A stretch of 64,000 nt of DNA from contig JAQQWL010000013.1 in assembly GCA_038363925.1 (NCBI GenBank), forward strand, positions 1-64,000. The letters are read 5' to 3'. Both the position numbers and the translations under genes were made by a program. The notes under the pieces were generated by a model. The model saw nothing but the letters and a program-made list of their open reading frames with translations. It did no database searches and had not been told where the DNA came from. Origin of the DNA: Apiospora phragmitis (taxonomy: Eukaryota; Ascomycota; Sordariomycetes; Amphisphaeriales; Apiosporaceae). Every line of letters starts with the position of its first letter. Within the stretch, counting starts at the first letter, position 1. Positions 45,822-57,565 of the stretch are shown here, one piece after another.

Positions 45822-46920
45822 GGCCAATATCTCAATCTCCCAGGTTTGTCGATGGGTGACGGGTCAAATACCATGCACGCAGCAAATGCATTTCCTTTCC
45901 ACCCTATGTTGGGCGTCAATTCTACCAGCAATGTACGGATACCTCGAACAATTCTAGGTTTCCGGGGGTTGGCCAACGAACGACGCCTAGCTACGGTTAA
46001 GGTACGTACCCGCATATTAGACATCGGACGGCAGAAGCAATTGCCACTTGACTGATGCTACCTAATGAAAACAGCCTCGTTGTTGCAGTGCAGTACTCCA
46101 GAATAGCAGTACATAGTCCCATATGTTCCATCTGCTATGATTCACAGGGTTACTCAAGTTGTGACCGCCAGTTCGTTCGGGTTTCAGCCGATGCAATTGA
46201 TCAAATGTTTGTTTGCTCCGCTGCTGCATGAATGAACACCCTAACCGTCGACGCTAAACGTGGTGGTGCAGTTTTGACGTCAGCCTCGGCTCCATCCTGG
46301 CTTCATTTGGAGCGGCGCATTACAGATTGGGCCGTGGCGCTTGAACACCTAAAAGCTAAGCTTTTTTCGATCCAGATGTTTTGCAAAACGCCGACGACAC
46401 GGGATCTCTCAAAGAAGGGGGAAGTACGTTCAATTGAATGTCTCTGATGGATCAGATTGCGATGGGATCAATTGGCCAGAAATCAAAGGGTTCAAATTAA
46501 TTGTCAGCATTGGCTTCACCACTGAAAAGTAGATTAGATTTTGCTGGAGTGCCGCGTCAGGTGCCCATTCTGGCCCATTCAATCGCATGTTCAATTGCAA
46601 TCCAATAATAGCCCCTGTAACCTGGAGGTACCAGCCAAAAGTGGGCTCAGAGTCAGCGGCCCGGGGTATGCCAGCTCCATCTATTTCCATCGTCGCCGAG
46701 GAGAGCAGCGTCACAGTTGTTGTCAAATCAAGGCTGGGATGTGACTACGGGCATCCGACGCTTCTTTTGGTCCATGAAACAACCATCGCAACTCGCTTTT
46801 TCAACTTCCTTTCCTGCTGCTGATTTCCACCTGCGCATTTCTATGCCTTCCTCCGCACCCTCCGCTACGTAGCCCGTCTTGTGTTTACATGAGTGTCCAG
46901 CTGAGCTACCCACCGTCGCA
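45822..46920. promoter_or_regulatory. Divergent intergenic region, kinase and Syp1
   Basis: About 1.1 kb between divergent start codons. Frames of 70-98 codons occur on both strands, with no motif. The last 150 bases before the Syp1 start are pyrimidine-rich, as is common for leaders of fungal housekeeping genes. No other feature was found. Confidence 0.4.
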
Positions 46921-49858
46921 ATGGATGACTCCATGAGAGTAGAGTACCCGGCTATGCTGGTAAGTCGCGCATTGCTTCGTCCAGTCTTGCCCAACTGTCA
47001 ATTCGTCGCGACCGGGCCGCTACAGCGACTCCGTCCAGGACAGTCCTGTCGTGCTGCTGCAGCAAACTGCCGCAAACAAATTTGCTGACCAGCCGTCATC
47101 ACAATGACAACAGGCGAACCTCCAGCCACTCCAGGCCGCCCAGGCCCTCAATGATCGGGTAAAGCGCATATCCAAAGTCAACATAGAGATTGCCGACTGG
47201 TTACAGGTACGACCGAATCCGCAGCTGCTTCCGGGGCCACCTGCTGCTGGTTAGAGACGAGTCGCTGAACGATTACCCCCTACAGGAACGTCGCAAAGTC
47301 GAGGAGCAATATGTTCAAGCCATGAGAAAACTCACGCAATTCAGGGTTCCTAACGCGCAGTCCGAATTAGGGTACGCCTGCTCACCTCTTTCCAGCGCGA
47401 ATGTGCCTTCAGCTGACAGGTTGGTATAGCACATTACAAACACAATGGGACAAAATCATGCTCTCGACCGAAGCGATCGCCATGTCACATCATCTATTCG
47501 CGGCCAAGGTCGAAAAGGACGTCGAGGTGCCACTGCGAAACTTTCACGCGAAGAAGGAGATGCAGGACATGACGACAATACAGGGCAATCTGCAGAGCAT
47601 GGCAAAAGAGCTAGACGATGCGCAAAAGAAGTCCGAGTCTGTCGCTAAGAAAGCCGGCAAGGCCAGTGCCGCCAAGATGGACCAGGCGGCCTCGAGGCTC
47701 GAGTCCGCTACCAACCAGTGGGAGTCGCAGGCCCCGTTCGTCTTCGAATCACTACAGGCCCTAGACGAGACGCGTCTGAACCAGCTTCGCGACGTCTTGA
47801 CCCAGTACGGCACTTACGAAGGGGAGCAGGCACAGCAGCAGCAGTCCGAAGCCGAATCGGTCCTTAATAGCTTGCTGGACTTCAACACAGCCAACGAGAT
47901 CCAAGCATTTGTCGCAAAGACCACAGCTGGCCGGCCGAAATTAGAAAAGCGCACGACTGTGTCGCGACAGATATCCAGTGCCGGTGCTACTTCGTCGTCC
48001 CCTGTACCGCCGCCCATGCCGCCGGTCCCTCAAACCCCCGAAGATTCCAGAAGTGTCCATTCGGGCCTAAAGGAGGAGAAAGGTAGCGACAACAAGCTCC
48101 GCAGTCGCATTGGCACCATGCTGGGTAGACGGCGGCAGAGCATACACGGCGGGTTCGGGCAACTCTCCCCTCCCAAGGGGCCATTCTCGAGGACTTCCAA
48201 AAGCGCCCACGGCGTATCGCCAAGGGCATCTTCGAGCAATCTGAACGAGTCTCATAACAGGCTTTCCTCCCTCATAGAGCGCCCCGATATGATAGAAGAG
48301 TCGGCCAAGCCGCCAGAGACGAACGGGAAATCCAGTCATGAGGGCGCAAATGGTGTGGGCGGCGATGCTACAGCGGAGAGAACATCCGGACAGCTAGAGC
48401 CGTCCCATCTCAATGGCACGAATGCGAATGCTGCAAGGGACGTGAGCGATGTCTCTCCCCCGCCTGGCCCACCACCAACGCAGATGGAAGCCGAGAAGGA
48501 TGCAGAAGGTTTCACCATACCGCCCACGCGACACGACCCGATATCAGAAGCCGAGAGGGAGGCAGCAGGAGATGAGACCGAGCCGGCCTTCAAGTTAAGT
48601 ATCCAAAAAGAGCCTGTTGCGGAGGAGGATCCGGAGGAGCGGCAGGCTGCTCTTTCCAAGTTCACCAATTCGCTCTCGGCCTTAGGGATGCCGGCCCGTA
48701 AGAGTGGTACGATCCGCGGCCGTAGGGATGTTAGGAACACCATATACGTGCCTGCGCCTGTCTCCGAGGGATCCTCGTCAAGTAACCCGTTCCCGCCTAC
48801 GCCAAGTCTCCCATCGGCCTTCTCAAAGCCCCCCACCACCTCTGCACTGGTGTCAGAACCCAGTGTCACCGGAACATCGGACACGCAATCCATTCGGTCC
48901 GGGAACTCCTTGGGCAATCATGCCCACTTCAAACACCCTGATCTACACGAGCCTGGCCTTTGCTCGTCATTCATGGAAACGGTTTCCGCGACTTTTGAAC
49001 GTGGTAACATCAAATCTGCTAAAATCAACGGAGAGATCGCGTTCTCATACAACCCGGAAGACTCCGCAAGCCCACCTAGTACGTATTTCTTAACATGACC
49101 CAAAATGTGCCTCGAGACTGACCAATGTAGCCCATCAAACTATTCGGATAAACAATTTCCCTGCCCTGGAGTCGATTGGTCCGAACCGCATATTTGTTAC
49201 GAACACAGCACCCGATCAACCTGATCACTTCACGCTTGATCTATCACACCTCCGGCCCAGCCAACCTACTACTGGCTTCTCGTACCGCTTACATGTCGAA
49301 GAAGCAAACCCTCCCCTTGATCACGTGCCTTTGATCGTCAGCCAAGCCTGGAAGCCCCAAGGCGATAAGCTTGGACTTCTTCTTCAATACAAGCTGAACC
49401 CGGGCTTTAAGTTCGCGTCCAACGACACGGTTATGCTCCACAATGTAGTTATCTATGCTACTTACGAAGGTAGAGCCTCGGGTGCTCAAACCAAGCCCGC
49501 GGGTACGCACCTGAAGGATAAACACCTGGTCTATTGGCGGCTCGGCGACGTCACATTGAGTGCATCTCAGGAGTGGCAAAAGGTAGTTGCCCGCGTCGTC
49601 GGCGAGGGCGGAATCGAGCCTCAGCCGGGCACGGTCGAAGCCCGATGGGAGTTCATCTCCGAGGCAACCTTGACGCAGGATATCGCGGATATCACCGTGT
49701 CCAGGCTGGAGGAGAGCAAGGGCAAGGAAGTGGAGCTGAACGATGACGACCCATTTGCCGATGTCGGGGAGTCTGCTTCGAGCTCGGAGGAGCAGTGGCA
49801 TGACGTTTCGGCAGTACGGAAGCTTGTCAGTGGCAAGTACGAATCGCTGGGCCAGTAA
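46921..49858 (+). CDS. syp1: Muniscin (Syp1/FCHo-type F-BAR plus mu-homology endocytic adaptor)
   Basis: It is an early endocytic protein that bends membrane and binds cargo and Ede1/Eps15-type partners at the plasma membrane. Exons: 46921-46959 (MDDSMRVEYPAML), 47114-47206 (ANLQPLQAAQALNDRVKRI), 47286-47371, 47420-49078 and 49131-49858, for about 867 residues. The F-BAR part covers about residues 1-250 (RRKVEEQYVQAMRKL, then coiled-coil KKSESVAKKAGKASAAKMDQ). A long low-complexity Pro/Ser-rich linker with PPPMPPVPQTP follows, then the C-terminal mu-homology domain from about residue 600 (INNFPALESIGPNRIFVTN, HLVYWRLGDVTLS, ARWEFISEATL). One anomaly: the exon 3 to 4 junction is off by one base. 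A single G less in the GGG at 47370-47372 would make frame and donor agree. Otherwise it is intact. Confidence 0.88.
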
Positions 49859-50387
49859 GGTCTTGAATCAGGGATTTCCAGCGTGGCGTGAGTCGCTATG
49901 AGTTTCATGGGTTGGCTTATGCAAAAAGAAAAAGGGAGAGGGGGAGTTGTACATACCCGTGAGCATGGAGGCGAGAAAGATCGCATCAAGATCTATTTGA
50001 TTTTCTTGTTCTTTTATTACTGTTTTTTTTCTATGTCCATTCATCGACGAGAGATTCAGCGTACGTAGTGTAGGGGATTGCATCCAATCTGGAAATCTTA
50101 TTGTGTTGAACTGCTACGCCCGAACACCATGTGAAAACAAGACGCTTCTCCACCAACCTCCCTCTCACCTAATCTATTGGTTGCCACAGGTCGCTTGCTT
50201 GTGTGTAACATTGGCCGATTGCAGTCACCCGCTTAGGTGAGATGACAGCCGGCGACGTTCAGACTACTTGCGGGGTCGAGGGTAAAGTGCAAAATCTCAC
50301 TGTATTTCTTATTTTTCCAACCTGGGAACCGACACGGCAAATCTCTTCCAAGTATCCATCTCAACGTGTTTGCTATCAACAGCAGCC
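49859..50387. other. Intergenic, no gene seen
   Basis: The 3' region of the muniscin gene and the promoter of the nitronate monooxygenase gene. It contains purine-rich and T-rich tracts near 49920-50030. No further feature. Confidence 0.4.
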
Positions 50388-51678
50388 ATGGGCGATAACT
50401 TACTCCATAAATGGTTTCCCAACACGGAACGGCCCTTGATCATTAGCGCCCCGATGTTCACCGTAGCGAACGGGGCGCTAGCTGCGGCAGTCACCAAAGC
50501 CGGCGGCCTCGGTATGGTCCCCGCCGGGATGGACCCTTCCGCTACGTCACCGCACCTCGCCGCGCTGGACGAACAACTCACGATCGCGCGCAGGATACTC
50601 GAACATAACAACAGCCCCTCGGATAACAAGAACCCCCTCCCGATTGGGGTGGGCTTCCTGATGCTCCTCGCCACGCCCGAGGCCTACCGCGCCAACGCGC
50701 TGCCGATCCTGCTGAAGCACCGCCCCGCCTTCGTCTGGCTCTTCGGCTCAGACCCCTCGTCGTACGGGCCGCTCGTGGCCCTGTTCCGCCAGGCCGGCGC
50801 CCAGTGGGGGCTCAAGGTCTTCGTCCAGGTCGGCACGGTCGCGGCGGCGTGGCAGGTCGTCCGGTGCGGCGCCGACGTCGTGGTGGCGCAGGGCAGCGAC
50901 GCCGGGGGCCACCAGTTCGCGGCGGCCGCGAGCGTCGTGACGCTGGTGCCCGAGATTGCGGATATGTTGCGCAACGAGGCCGAGTTCCGGGGCAGAGAGG
51001 TTGCGGTGGTCGCGGCTGGCGGGGTCGTGGATGGGAGGGGGGTGGCGGCGGCGTTGGCGCTGGGGGCGGATGCGGTGGCTATGGGTACTCGGGTAAGTCT
51101 GGCGTTGTTCGGATCTGATTCGATCTTTTCACTTTCCAAGCTGTTGCCCTGCTGACATGGTGACGATAGTTCATGACCTGCCCTGAAGCAGACTCTAATC
51201 CGTTCGTACGAAAAGCCATCTTAAGTACAAGCGATGGCGGTGCTACAACGACACGGTATGACAGACCCGAAGAAACCTTCCTTCTTTCTAGTGAACGCAG
51301 CTGAACATAATTATAGGTCTTCTATGAACGACGCCATCATGGGCTATCCTACTTGGTCTAAACTCTATGCTGGCAGAACGATCTTGCACTCGGGCCTTGA
51401 AGACATTGAGAATGGTGTCCCCATCGAGAAAGTGCACGATTCCTTCAAGAAGGCGGTGGCAGAGGGCGATGAAACACGAATGGTTACATTTGCGTAAGTT
51501 CAGATCGTGATAGTTAACCCCCGTCTCTGTAAGGCTGAGTGTCTAACGTCCACCAATAATCAGGGGCACCGGAGTTGGCCTGGCACACAAGTCTCAGCCG
51601 GCTGGCGAGATCGTCCACGAAGTGCGGGCCGAGGCTTTGGCTATCATCGCCAAGCTAAGAGGCAACTCTTATAGCTAG
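50388..51678 (+). CDS. Nitronate monooxygenase (2-nitropropane dioxygenase family, FMN-dependent)
   Basis: It oxidises alkyl nitronates such as propionate 3-nitronate, using FMN and oxygen. Four exons (50388-51092, 51170-51255, 51317-51493, 51564-51678) give 360 residues in one clean frame. Recognisable are the N-terminal PLIISAPMFTVANGALAAAV and TKAGGLGMVPAG, the central GADVVVAQGSDAGGH with the catalytic His, the flavin phosphate-binding VVAAGGVVDGRGVAAALALG then ADAVAMGTRF, and STSDGGATTTRSSMNDAIMG. A start 18 bases upstream (50370) is also in frame. No signal peptide is seen, so a cytosolic location is inferred. Intact, and probably a normal housekeeping-type gene. Confidence 0.9.
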
Positions 51679-52016
51679 CTGCATGTGCCGGAAAATAACA
51701 AACCCTGCTCCAGTATATACAGACTGCTTTTCGAAACAACCAATGCCCCTCGTCCTTTTTCTATTCTGTCAATTTTGTACCGCCAAGGAAATTGGAGTTA
51801 ATGCCGGATTTCTGACAGTTACTGAACTCACAAAGACAATAAGCAAATCGCATTGCCTTTGGCGCAAGCTAGAGACTGCACGTCTATTCAGTGGCTGCCC
51901 ATGCGAGGGGCGAGGGGCGAGTGGTTAACATATTGTCTCGAATAGCAAAGAAATGGCTGAGTCGAAGACAACACAAAAGGGCAGGCTATAGCAGAATCAG
52001 TGAAGCATTAAACGAC
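51679..52016. other. Intergenic where the rest of an RCC1 gene would be expected
   Basis: The minus-strand RCC1 reading stops at 52017. This 340-base stretch shows no further RCC1 blade on that strand. No other feature was recognised. Confidence 0.5.
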
Positions 52017-53174
52017 TCAGTTCACTACAGGTAGATTGTCAATGCTCGCAGGCTTCAGTGCGAACTTAGGATGACTCGGAGATATCCTGCGGGCTAGTTG
52101 GTGCTGCTCGCCACTGCCCCAGGAATATACTTTGCCCTTGCCATCCAGGGCCAGTACGGGATTGTTTCCGGCAGCGAGCTGCCTGATGTCTTTGAGCCTC
52201 GGTACGAGTGCTGGCGTTTTCTGCACGAAAGAAGTCGTGCTAAACCCCATAGTACCTTCGTTAGACTATATCGACATTAGAGATTAGTGAGTAACAAGGG
52301 AAGTGATGACAACGCTACGTACCCTAAAAGTACCCCAGCCGTATTACCGTCCATCTTGGGCCAGTGCAAAGGAGGCATTATCACTGGCGACGACCTGGGT
52401 CCATACTATACCAGCACCAAGCAGTGTCATATCAACGGGGCCAGGGGTGCTTTCGGCGGGATTGAGTTCATCATCTTCATCTTCTTCGACCTTGGTATTG
52501 CGTCCCAAGGCGCCGAGGTCGTTTACTACCCAGGTGAGGATACGATGGTCCTTGGTGAGCGCAACTGCATTCATACCACCACAGGCTATTTGGACCACGC
52601 CCGTGGTGTTTTCTGATGAGAGAAGCTTGTTCAGACGAGGGCGCAATGCTTCGGTCGGTGACACGCCATCCTCAGTAGTCCTGCTTCCAAGACCAAGCTG
52701 TGCGCAACTACCGTCGCCAAAGACAAAGATATCAAGAGGTTCTGAGGGTATGTTATTGACGACTTTCCCGACCTTGACAGTACTTTGAGCATCTGTGACC
52801 TCGGCCTTGGCCTTGCTCGTGACAGGTGCCTGAGACGTCTTTGCTCTCTTCCTTGGTAGGGGACCTGGGATGCCGTCTTCTGCTGAGAGAGAGGCGCCGT
52901 TGATTCGCTTGCGCTTTGCCTCCTGTTCCTGGTTTTGAGTCCCGCCAGCTTTCTTAGCGTTCTTGGTGCTCTTCGCATTGGATACGCTGGTGTTTTGTGG
53001 CTCATGGTTCGCTTTGGGAGGTTGGGCCTTGGCATTCCGCGTTGTCGAAGCTGATGTGGGAGCCTTTGGCTTATCCTGGACTGTCGAACTCTTTGCCGCG
53101 CTCCGTGATGGGGGAGCTCTTGATGCAGCTTTGCGTGGAGGCATGGTGAAAAAAAACTGGTCGAAATTTGACAA
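52017..53174 (-). pseudogene. RCC1-type (Ran guanine-nucleotide exchange factor) gene, truncated with a nonsense codon
   Basis: The N-terminus (MPPRKAASR at 53144, or MSNFDQFFF at 53174) is a basic, low-complexity nuclear-type tail of about 130 residues. It is followed by propeller blades IFVFGDGSCAQLGLGSR, ALTKDHRILTWVVNDLGAL, and ASFALAQDGR. An in-frame TAA lies at 52346-52344. After it the family text continues in the same frame (YGWGTFR), across a 57-bp intron (52322-52266), to SNEGTMGFSTTSFV and VYSWGSGEQHQLARR, then ends at 52017. Only about four of seven blades exist. CAA in place of TAA would restore the reading, a CpA-to-TpA change. Since the Ran exchange factor is essential, an intact copy should exist elsewhere, and this is a partial, decaying duplicate. 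Confidence 0.72.
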
Positions 53175-53414
53175 GTGTTAATGCAATAAAAAACGCGTTG
53201 TTGGAAGTTTGTCTTCATTCGACACGTCTCCTCACGTGCCGGGCTGTTGGGTCATCACTGACCCCTGTTGGACGACAACCATCCCCACCAATGCCAAGTA
53301 GCCCACCGAGTCTTTCGACTTTCATTCATTATATAATATATAGCTTGTCAGATGGTAGTGGTTAAAAGCCTTGTATACATTTCATTAGATCATTTTGGTA
53401 AAAATTAATGCGTG

Positions 53415-54841
53415 TCACTTTTCAATTTCCAGCCACTCCAAAAGCTTCTGGAAGGTCCCAGTGAGCGGGCCCTCAAACAGTTCAGGTCGGAAATACGATT
53501 CGTCAAAGGTGCCAAGGGCACACATCCAACCCCTGAACGTGTGAAGCATTACACAGTTCATGAGCCTCGCCCCCAGCGTCGTGATGAAGGTATCTTACAC
53601 CTCCAGTTCCAGTTCCAGTTCTTCTTCTTCGTCTCCTCCCCCCAGAAGAAAAGGATCTCTGGATGAACTGCTCCGCCACCCCCAGGCTCGAGAAGATGGG
53701 CGCGCTGGGCGCCGGCGTCTCCGGCCCGAACGTGGAATGCACGTAGTACGTCAGGCGTCCAGGCCGGCGGGGTCCTGCCCGAAGTCCCGCCGCGTGGACC
53801 GGAAGAACCCGTTCATCTCTTGGGCGAGCTCGTCCAACGACCTCTCCTGGTGGGGAACAACGACTCCCGGTCCTGTTGGGGCCCCGCCTGGTGGGACCGC
53901 CATCATGTCGAGTGCAAAGGGCACGACGACGTGATAGTCTGTGCCCAGCCCGCCGCCGTAGTTTGGAGGCGATGGGGGAAGTTGGCCGGCAGCGGAAGCA
54001 CCGGTGGGCCCGAGGTTGTTGGTCGCTTTTGCTTGGAGCCATGGCCAAACGTCAAAGTGGTGGAAAGAAACAGCGTATTTTCCTTTCCCCTTGCTGCCCT
54101 CATCGGTTTTCTGAATGGCTCGGGCGGCGCTCGCAAGTGCCGCGTATAATGTCGCGGCGACGGATATGCCTCTGGCCTTGCAAGCGGCCACAACGGCGGC
54201 GGTCTGGCGTTCCGAGATGAAAAGGCGGACGTAGTCGACCGGTCCGGCAGGCCAGTCCTTGGAGTCGCCCGTCACCGGCGGGGGCGAGCTGGGCGGCAGA
54301 CCCCCCTTTTCCCCGGTGGCAGGAACGGGAACGGCAGGCCTGGCTCCGTCGGCGACCTTTGCGAGGAAGACGTCCCAGAAAACCCAAGTGTTGCGCGCGT
54401 CTGTGTGTAGAAGTGGTGCGTAGTGAGAACCACTACGCCCGTCCTAGGCAGCCAATGCAAACGGGGCTGGAATTCGCGCTTGAGTGAGCGGGTGAGTCCT
54501 CTCGCGTCAAGATCGGGGTGGACATGGAAGGTGGAGTCCAACCAGGCCTCCATGTCCTCCGGGCTTGGGACCCTGTACGTGCTGAATTGCGGACCACACT
54601 CGACCGCCAGGCCCGGATGGCCGTCGCGCATCGCGGCCCACGCTTGCTTGAGGCGCGACACTAGTTCATTGTTATCGACTGGGCCGGAGGAGGAGCGAAA
54701 GCGTGCGTGGATCTTGACGACCGAGATGAGGATCAGAGTTGTGCGCTCGGTCTCGGCCTCGCCGTGCATCCAGCTGGCGAAAAGTATTGACCGAACGAGT
54801 CGCGCGTTTGAGTGTAACCACCTGGCGATGAAAGAGTCCAA
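53415..54841 (-). pseudogene. Alcohol O-acetyltransferase-like (HHxxxD acyltransferase), frameshifted
   Basis: It would transfer an acetyl or acyl group from CoA to a small alcohol. The N-terminal part has LKREFQPRLHWLPRTGVVVL, then TTHHFY. The catalytic HHxxxD motif completes as HHFYTDARNTW only if an ACAC-repeat slip near 54405 is undone. The middle reads VDYVRLFISERQTAAVVAAC and VSFHHFDVWPWLQ. After breaks near 53755 and about 53640 it continues FGPETPAPSAPIFSSLGVAE and DTFITTLGARLMNCVMLHTF, ending at 53415. A TAA at 53597-53595 sits where CAA would fit (VQDTFITT). The coding order and family length (about 475 residues) are preserved. It is a recent pseudogene, with assembly error possible for the slips. 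It is near microsatellites (TTCCAG, TTC repeats) inside the gene. Confidence 0.68.
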
Positions 54842-55389
54842 GAGTGGTTCTCCGTAGTGGCCATGACAGTTAGGAAAGAAGAAGAGGTATGCTCGGTGGA
54901 ATAGGAGACTAATAGTGATAGGCTTTTGGTTAATCTGTGCAGCTAATGTAAATGCATTTCCTTCGTCTTTGTACTACTCTGGTATACTATAGAAAAATCC
55001 GGGATTTGAATTGCCCCACTCCAAACAAGCCAGTAACATGTGATGCCGGAGTCCCGGGCTTATTTCTTTTTGGGAGATTACCCATCTAGGAAGCATATTG
55101 CGATCATGGTGTTGTGTGGCGTGTCGTGTGCGTTGTGTGACGTGTCGTAAACTCCCCCAGAGGGACCTTCGTAATCACATATGCGCATCCCATCTTGTAT
55201 CCGTAGTAGATGACATTCCATTCGGGGACTGGAACCTACTCCAGTAAAGTCTTGATCAGACCACATTGAAGAATAGGCTTTTGTGTCGCGGCCTTGGAGC
55301 TACAAGACTTTTCCCATTTAACCATCATCGCAAATTTGTAGCATCCGTCTGTATGTTCCCGCTCATATCAACTTCATTAATCCTCGTTC
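54842..55389. other. Intergenic, no gene seen
   Basis: About 550 bases between two minus-strand genes. It contains a short GTGTTGTGTGGCGTGTCGTG simple-sequence patch near 55110. No RNA gene or conserved frame was found. Confidence 0.4.
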
Positions 55390-56151
55390 TTACTCGATGC
55401 TGTCCCAGAGAGTATCCAGTCCGCTGCCCCATCGCGTAGTTAGAAGCAACACGAGAAGGCATTGGAGTTGAAACAGCAGCACCACGCCCCCAAACCCGAC
55501 GAGCACAATCCCGGCCAGGAGCATGACGAGCACCGAGAGGGAGTGGACGCCCTCGAGGACGATAGAGGACGTAGCCCAAGGCGGCCAAAGACGAATCAGC
55601 TTCAGGAACCACCGCCACCAAGTACGCATGACCCAATTCCCTTCAAGCAGCTGCGCCCCCATGCCTACCAGATACAAGACGAAGGCGACCATGGTCCGGG
55701 ACGGCGAGCCCGCAATGTAAGGGCGCAGCCAGCGCGTGTAGACGGGTTGGAAAGCTGCTCTTGGATCCCCTGTCCTCTCGTCTACTCGCTTTCGCGCCGC
55801 GGCGGCAGCGGCAGCAGAAGCAGCAGAATCTTCCCCGCCGCTGTGGCCGACGTAGATTGTGACGCCAAAGTTCGCGACGACCAAGAGCGCCAGCCACCAG
55901 AAGATGGGCCGCGAGAAGTACTCGGCGATGTGGGCGTCCAGGCCCTCGTATCCGTAGCGACCGATGCGGTAGAGCTGCATATCTGGAGCAACGTGCCTGG
56001 GCCACGGGGTAGTTTTCACTTCATACAACGCGAAATGAGAAGTACAGGGCTGAAAATAGAGTACTTCCTGATGGAGGATATGTTGGTAGGTATCAGTGAG
56101 TTCTGTGGCCATCATGTGGTTGGAGGTGGGGGGGGGGGGGGTGCATTCCAA
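55390..56151 (-). CDS. Multi-pass membrane protein of unknown family
   Basis: An uninterrupted 253-residue frame, or 240 residues if the second start (MMATELTDTYQ) is used. A run of 12 G at about 56130 lies just upstream of that second start. Hydrophobic segments: FWWLALLVVANFGVTIYVG (about 85-103), TMVAFVLYLVGMGAQLLEG (about 152-170), and a long pair in VLVMLLAGIVLVGFGGVVLL followed by FQLQCLLVLLL (about 205-240). An Ala-rich charged loop (SAASAAAAAAARKR) lies between the first two. No signal peptide or known motif. The frame is GC-rich and lacks any break, which supports a real gene. Confidence 0.55.
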   Translation of the reverse strand: MECTPPPPTSNHMMATELTDTYQHILHQEVLYFQPCTSHFALYEVKTTPWPRHVAPDMQLYRIGRYGYEGLDAHIAEYFSRPIFWWLALLVVANFGVTIYVGHSGGEDSAASAAAAAAARKRVDERTGDPRAAFQPVYTRWLRPYIAGSPSRTMVAFVLYLVGMGAQLLEGNWVMRTWWRWFLKLIRLWPPWATSSIVLEGVHSLSVLVMLLAGIVLVGFGGVVLLFQLQCLLVLLLTTRWGSGLDTLWDSIE

Positions 56152-56390
56152 ATAAAAGGGAGCTGTGCCGCTTTGGAGTGATAACGTAGGATCGTAAATG
56201 CAGGGGAAGGACTACTGAACAAGTTAGGCAATGCGTGAGAAGGATGCACTAGACCCATCAAGTCCCCGACCCCTGAAGGTTGAAATAAACGTCGATAAAA
56301 CGTTGTTTACACGTTGTGTATTTATTAAACGAATGTGGCATCAGGTTGGTCTATATTCGACCCTAATGAACAGTCTCATCTCAATTCAAC

Positions 56391-57565
56391 TGCAGATCTC
56401 CATCGATGTTCATGATTCTCTCATCCAGGTGGATCCTGTCCCATCGCCAATTGCCATCCATGGCACGGAGTTCCGCCTCGAGAAAGCGGCCATCGTCGGC
56501 CAGGCGCACATTGCGGGCACTTGCGGCAAAGTTGCCCGGCTCCGCACCGGCCCACCGGAAATGCCCGTCCATGTTTGATAAACAGTGATTGAGCGAGATA
56601 GACGCCAGCTTCTGGTGGCCACCGATCGTGCGGCACTCGGCGATCAGGTCGTAATCACGGTCGAGGCTGATCCGGGAGGAGCTGTGGGGAGAAGTTGCCG
56701 AACTGGGGTGGTTCGGGCTTTGGCGAGGGTGCAGGGGCGGGTGCAGCAAGTTCGGGTACCGCCGCGTACTGTGGCTGTGGCGGCGCCATCATCATTGGCT
56801 GCTGCTGTTGGCTGCTACTGGAGCTAGGCCGGCTGCTCTGATTTTGGTGATCTTTCCAGGCGTCCTCGAGTTTGTGGCCAGCATATGCGCCGCCCAGAGC
56901 GCCCAGCACGCCATGATTCACCTTGTGCCCGGCAAAGGCGCCGGTCGCACCGCCTAGCATCGCTCCCATCAGACCGCGCTCGTCATCAGCGGTCGGTGGC
57001 ATGGAGGCCCCGGGTACTCGTGCTTCACATCCCCAGGAGCATCCCCATAGATGCTGCTGCTGCTGTATGGCGGCGGCGCTGGAGGAGTCGCATACTGCGG
57101 CTGAGCTGGTGGGAAGAAGGCCGGCTGTGAAGAGGGGTACTGTGGCTGCGGGGAGTGAGGCGGCTGCGGGGAATAAGGAGGTTGGGTTGGGGGCTTCGGG
57201 GACTCAGCATACGTTGGCTGCTGAGGGTACTGCTGGGGGTACTGCTGGGCGCCATATCCGGGACTGTATTGGCCGGTATAGAGGTAAGGGGACGGGACCG
57301 GAGCCGGAGCCGGCTGTTGGTAGGAGTGGCCTCGCACATAGGAGGGGTAGGACAGCTGGTCGGGCGAGTAGGGGTAGCCAGCAGCCCGGCCTTCGGATGG
57401 GGAGTCCAAGGACGTGGGACGAGCCCGAGGCGAGGCGTTTGGGTTCGCAGGAAGCTGGGGCAGGGGTGAATTGTAGTTCTCAGAGCTCTGGCCGCCTCGC
57501 TGTGACGTTGAGTCAGATGGGTACGGAGGAGCCATGTCGGGCTCGTAAAGTGGTCTCAGCACCAT
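56391..57565 (-). CDS. Cyanovirin-N homology (CVNH) lectin fused to a Pro-rich and glycine-zipper region, frameshifted
   Basis: Three parts are visible. Residues 1-185 are Pro/Tyr/Gln-rich with repeats such as QQYPQQYPQQP and PPYSPQPPHSPQPQYPSSQ. Next comes a glycine-zipper, GLMGAMLGGATGAFAGHKV then LGALGGAYAGHKLEDAWKDH. The C-terminus is one CVNH domain: NFAASARNVRLADDGRFLEA, then RIHLDERIMNIDGDL. CVNH domains bind oligomannose glycans. Two single bases are missing: in the GGGG near 57014 (joining YPG to ASMPPTADD) and near 56690 in CCCCACAGC (joining GNFSP to SSRISLDRDYD). With them the protein is about 391 residues. The domain order Pro-rich, glycine-zipper, CVNH is known in ascomycetes. 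Cellular role unknown. Confidence 0.75.

Noticed and set aside
56127..56140. Run of 12 G (and C runs near 16977, 19470 and 60227) as a regulatory or G-quadruplex element
   Set aside because: Single homopolymers without spaced G-tracts. They may also be length-inaccurate in the assembly.
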